Shown: piece after piece, positions 59,775 through 64,000 of the stretch
How the letters are laid out: each line of letters opens with the position of its first letter
Numbering within the stretch: the first letter of the stretch is position 1
From: Styela clava
Taxonomy: Eukaryota > Chordata > Ascidiacea > Stolidobranchia > Styelidae
Length of the DNA stretch: 64,000 nt
Direction: 5' to 3'
Assembly: GCF_964204865.1 (NCBI RefSeq)
Contig: NC_135260.1
Span: 18,894,001-18,958,000 of the forward strand
Position numbers and translations under genes: made by a program
The notes under the pieces: generated by a model
Told to the model about the DNA's origin: nothing
The model's input: only the letters and a program-made list of their open reading frames with translations
Databases searched by the model: none

Positions 59775-62213
59775 CAGTAGGCTAAAAGTTTTACACTTGC
59801 GCTATGGGTAGCGCCATAATGCTCCAGTTTGAAGCCCATTGTACAACCATCTTCGAACTACATTCTACGACATTCTTATGTGATCAACTGATATCATAGT
59901 ATGACTGAAAAGGTGTGCTTACTCAGTGGTAACTGATGAATTGACCCGCGATAGCAAATAGGTTCGTTACCCCCGCATCAGAGTATGTACTTGATACCGA
60001 TTCCAACGAAAAAATGCCGATAACGATACGCCGGTATTTCAAAAAGTCGCTATTCCAATTATATATATATTCATTTTTGTTTGTATATTGTTGTATTGTT
60101 ATCATTTTGATTATACGGGACGGACGGGATAGAAAGTCTGCGACTTACATTTAAATTGCACATTTTTCTTCATTTTTTTTCCAATTTGAAGAGCAAGTAT
60201 TCTAGAACATGAGAAAATGATATTTGTGATTCAGATGCGTGAATGATGTGTCATTTAGGGCACATCTAACGGTTTAAAGCACTTGAATTAATTGCATCAT
60301 AAATTGCTTTGAGAGTAGCCTACGTATTCAAAAGTTTGTTTCAACACTTTCATTAAACAGATTATGGTAGGTTCTGCAGACGTTTCGTTGCGTGCGGTTG
60401 TAGTTAAAGGTGAGTACATTCAGTAATACATTATATATAAATGCTGTAGGAATTTTAAAATAGTATCGATCAGTTTTGGCATAGAAAGGAATATTTATAA
60501 AAACAACGGCTTGACAGCTCGAAGTGAAAAAAAAACACGTATTCAATTCAAATACAGGGCTACAAAAAAAACAAAATTGAAAGATTTTTATACGTTTGCA
60601 TGTCGCAAATTGCCAAAAAATCAATGAAAATTCTCCACTTCATTGTTTGTAGCTAGAAACAGTCATGCCATTTTAATATGATGTATGTGCATGCTTCGAC
60701 GAGCACAAATTCTATCTATATTCTGGCAAGGATTTAGGAAAGTCAGGCACGTTCAACGGATCGTATGTGCTTGCTTCGGCAAAAACAATTCCTATATCCC
60801 GGCGGTGGTTTAGAAAAGTCAAATACGTTGTTCTTCTTCATCGGATCTCATTTTCATACCACTTTGCTATAACATGCGCCATACATTATGAATCCCCTTG
60901 GAAAACTGCCAATCTTAATGTCTAACCAAATTTTTTGAACATTGTTATCAAACCTCAAATTCTGGTATTTCAGAGTGTGCACGGTTTATAGATGTTTCCA
61001 GAGCATTGGCTTCTATGTTTTTGTACTTTGGAAATCATTGTTTAGTACTAAAATTTCAAAGCAGCCTCTGTAAAAATCTTTTATCTTTTCCTCTTTATTA
61101 TGTACGTTATATATGTAATAGTTTGTTTGTATTCCTCATTAGACTCTATCAATTTTTCGTAAATGTCTCCTAAATTGCATTTGCTGTAAATATTTTCGAT
61201 TTACTGTTTGCCTTATATTGCTTTTAGTTGCATATTCCGCCAAACTTGCCCTTCCTATATTTTTTCTGTGCTTTTATCTTGCTTTCCTCGCGTTTTTATT
61301 AGTTGTTAGTAATTATTCCGTGAAAGTTACATTTTCTGTTTTACTGTGTCATAATCGCATACATTTCGAATGTCGCTGTAATTGTATCAGTTGTGACTTA
61401 TTCCTAGAATTTATTCATTTTATCCCTCATTTAATTATGTTTATTCTAACCTGTAGCGCTGTAGGTGTCGCTGCTTGAAGATCTTCTTAGGTCCCTCGCG
61501 ACTCCGGTCACGCAAAAACATGATTAGTACTGTAATTTATTCATTGTGTCACTTTATGTTTGAACGTGTTTTTTTTTGTGATGACAAAATAAACGATTGA
61601 TTGATAAAAAGTACTAACAGATCATTTTATTCCAGTTCATCATACCTATTTCGTAATGGGGATTACAGCAGGTCACTTCAACTTCAAACTTTCTTCGTCG
61701 TGTGACCAAACTTTAAATAAATTTTCTTATAACCGCCGAGTTAATTCATAATTCTCAAAGCATACCTGAAAACTGACAATGACGCCTGGTATTATGAAAA
61801 CGAGTCAATATTTATACGCATCGCATGTGACTGGTAAAATTTTCTTTAATAGTTTGCTGTTTGGCTGTTTTTTTAGAGTGTAGTTAAGCTTGCAACCAAT
61901 TGAGATGGAACAATTTTGGGCAGTTGTTATCCCCTTTTCAGATTGCAAATTTCGAACTTCAGCAAAAAGCCAATTTTCAAAAAACATTTCACAAAACACA
62001 AATATGTATTGCATTTTTTTAATATATTACTTGCATATTGCAATTGCCTCAAGCACAAGAATACAATACAATAGAACAGAATTAAGAAAAAAGAATATAG
62101 CAAAAAAGGCAAAATTACGAAATATAAAAATCGTGGTAAAATGCAACGAAAAGACGAACTAACTCAATAATTAATACTAGCAATATATTACATATTTAAA
62201 TACAGTGTCACAT
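59775..62213. other. Intergenic DNA, with a probable LINE 3' end
   Basis: 59775-61000 shows nothing recognisable. At about 61450-61607 the sequence gaagatcttcttaggtccct followed by AAATAAACGATTGATTGAT resembles the 3' untranslated end of a CR1/L2-type LINE with a short terminal repeat; this is a weak call. 61610-62213 is AT-rich with no gene seen. Confidence 0.35.
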
Positions 62214-62407
62214 TTACAGTTGAGTCGTTTCCAAACCATTTTTAGTATCGTGCTCCGTCACACACTTTTCAGGGATAGGAACATAGAAGGGCTTGTCGAA
62301 TTTAGCATCTTCCATCTTCATAAGTACAATAACTTCACCGACATGAGATCGCTGAGATGCGTCCCTGTGACTTGGATACCATCTGAAGACAACTTCCCCA
62401 ACCATAC
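62214..62407 (-). CDS. Unidentified spliced gene, last exon
   Basis: On the minus strand an acceptor (ttcaaCAG) precedes the exon, which completes a glycine codon and reads MVGEVVFRWYPSHRDASQRS, then a KPFYVPIPEK segment, and stops at TAA (62216-62214). Splice phases agree with the exon at 63133-63262. I do not recognise the family. The hydrophobic-basic pattern suggests a folded beta-rich domain, but that is inference. Confidence 0.65.
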
Positions 62408-63132
62408 CTGTTGAATGTAGAAAATTGTGAAAAGGCACAAACATGAGCACTAGTCACAGTTGGCAAAAATAAAATAATTTATGGTGTTAACCGAATAAAC
62501 AGATCCAGGTCAAAAGGGGCCACAGAGCAGTTGACGGGGGCCACAATGCTGGGCGCAAATCTTATTTTACTTGTCCCTTTACAAGAAAACTCCCCGTTCT
62601 TCCCAGTTTTATTGCTCGACAAGGTTATTTCACAGGGTGTTTTCACCTTGTTGAGCATGAATTGTTGGAACCTAATGGGATTCTGAATCTTCCAATAAAA
62701 AATAACACTATAAATATTACTGCAATGATAAACAGGGGGGGGCATGAGTGCTAAAACTTCTTCAGAAGTGGGCCACGAGCCATAAAAGGTCGGAAACCAC
62801 TGTTCTAGAAAAGAACATGAATTTTGTACAAAGCGTTCTGGTTATTGAAACTCTTGGGTACAATCATACACAGACAAAATATGGAGTGTTTAAATTTTCT
62901 TCATTCTCTTAGGAGTAATTAAGAAATTAATGTGTTTTTTGGGTCACCCTAAATATTTTGATTAACATTATTGTTAGCAAGGCAGAATCAAGGTATTCTA
63001 ATCTATAAAGAAGCCAGAAGGTACTCCCAATCACTTTTCAAAAACAATCAAAGTTCTGATTTATATAGAACCTACGACTAAAAAAATAAAAATTAGAATA
63101 TATATTGCAAATTGAAAGTTACTATACCATAC
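62408..63132 (-). other. Last intron of the unidentified gene, with a hAT-like end
   Basis: Minus strand from 62802 reads CAGTGGTTTCCGACCTTTTA, a hAT-type terminus; the opposite end was not found. Confidence 0.45.
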
Positions 63133-63262
63133 CTTTCTTCGGTCTCCAATCTCCCCATTTACTTCTTCCGCCATATTTTCTCCATTCTTCATTTGGCCAT
63201 TTAACGTAATCAACCTGTCGACGTACTTCAAGAGTTTCAAATACTCTGCTTGGATCTGTGAT
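63133..63262 (-). CDS. Unidentified spliced gene, internal exon
   Basis: Acceptor (aatttaaCAG) at the right and donor (AAAG-GTATGG) at the left. The 130-base exon in phase reads ITDPSRVFETLEVRRQ, then VKWPNEEWRKYGG and SKWGDWRPKK. The tryptophan-rich composition and clean splice sites mark it as real. A longer overlapping frame on the same strand (63486-63061) that reads through both splice sites is rejected. Confidence 0.7.
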
Positions 63263-63570
63263 CTGTTAAATTCGCAAGATGATATGAGCAAGTAGTATGC
63301 AGAATCAATTCTACTTCTCATATATTGATACCGTAGTATGTGTACCGGGTTAGGGTTAGGCCATAATTTTATTCTGATTTTCTGTATTTTAGTTCTATTA
63401 CGAGTTCGGGGACTGTCTGTGTTAGCCAAGTAAATATACCCCATGCCCATAGGTTTCAGTCCCTTTGATGTAAAGTAGGCGAACAAAATTAGTTACCTCC
63501 ATATTGTTATACATACTTCTGGAGCGCAAACCATCATTCATATTCACCCGATATTACATAATGTACTAAC

Positions 63571-63726
63571 CATAACCATTTCTTTTTCCGGTTCATTTAT
63601 ATTGACTTGATCGTTTTTATCTTTCTCCTTTCCAATGTCTTTTGTATTTTTCTTTGTGCGTTTTGGTCGTGAAGATTGTTTAACATTTGTATTCACAACC
63701 GAATCACCAGAACCTTTGCGAACAGC
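63571..63726 (-). CDS. Unidentified spliced gene, basic linker exon
   Basis: Acceptor (atttTAG) and donor (GTTAGT) bound 52 codons: AVRKGSGDSVVNTN, then SSRPKRTKKNTKD and a lysine/glutamate-rich tail. It is low-complexity and basic, perhaps a nuclear-type linker. The phase is 0 at both ends and joins both neighbours in frame. A small alternative exon near 63497-63530 is possible but does not fit the phase. Confidence 0.6.
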
Positions 63727-63977
63727 CTAAAATATAAAAGCAATAATATAGCTAAACTATGTGGTGAGTCATGTGATGAACTGCCCTCATCCACTTTCCT
63801 GTAATTCTGAATCCATATGTGGCCCATGGCACAAAAAAATGAATAAGATAAAGTAAGAGTTCATAGCAGTGTTTCCCAACTCAGCCAGCGGTCATGAACT
63901 CATGTGAGTTTCCGTAAAGAAAACTTGTAATAAATCTCCAGCAAATGTTTACAACTTCCATGATATGTTCAATATAC

Positions 63978-64000
63978 CTTAGGTGGGGCCAACTGTCCGC
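63978..64000 (-). CDS. Unidentified spliced gene, exon cut by the window edge
   Basis: Reads GQLAPPK to an AAG-GTATAT donor and joins the next exon in frame. The intron to its left (63727-63977) contains another hAT-like end, CAGTGTTTCCCAACTCAGCC, at about 63871. Confidence 0.45.

Noticed and set aside
63061-63486. 141-codon minus-strand frame
   Set aside because: Reads across an exon and both its introns; the spliced frame is tryptophan-rich, in phase with neighbours and more plausible.

Overview
This is animal (metazoan, non-vertebrate) nuclear DNA, AT-rich and dense in transposable elements. Signs are GT-AG introns, AATAAA polyadenylation signals, tRNA-derived SINEs, a BEL/Pao retrotransposon, a LINE with RNase H, and hAT, MULE and piggyBac-like DNA transposons. 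An ascidian or similar invertebrate deuterostome is my guess, from general character only.

Three host genes are visible. An intact single-exon ELMO (engulfment and cell motility) gene lies on the minus strand at 20.0-22.3 kb. An intact single-exon ZC3H18-like CCCH zinc-finger gene lies on the plus strand at 48.2-51.0 kb. The last exons of a normally spliced minus-strand gene I could not name are at 62.2-64.0 kb and run off the right edge.

Most of the rest is transposons nested in transposons. 0-1.4 kb: 3' end of a BEL/Pao element with its LTR. 1.4-7.0 kb: decayed minus-strand transposases (ZBED5-like hAT, piggyBac-like, BED-finger hAT). 8.4-16.3 kb: two inverted copies of a broken THAP-domain exon plus SINE, surrounding a CXC-motif DNA transposon (copy A) and a 1.6-kb hAT element. 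17.6-18.1 and 24.2-26.3 kb: short hAT MITEs, one inside a TA-flanked element. 28-33.5 kb: SINEs, a non-autonomous hAT element and a block duplicated at 38.3-40.3 kb. 33.6-38.2 kb: a PHD-FLYWCH-MULE transposase pseudogene cut by copy B of the CXC transposon. 41.7-46.2 kb: LINE fragments, with the main LINE split by a 1.2-kb hAT element. 53.8-59.8 kb: a complete MULE with a 9-bp target-site duplication, whose terminal inverted repeats are arrays of a 16-bp minisatellite and whose 3' half is tandemly duplicated.

The least familiar system is the CXC transposon pair (9514-12444 and 35273-37912). It has about 0.4-kb terminal inverted repeats starting TAGGCCGCGAG, 3-bp target duplications (TAT and CCA), and spliced coding exons ending in a cysteine-rich CXC-like motif. 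Several insertions can be proved from the sequence because target duplications are exact and deleting the insert reopens the host reading frame.
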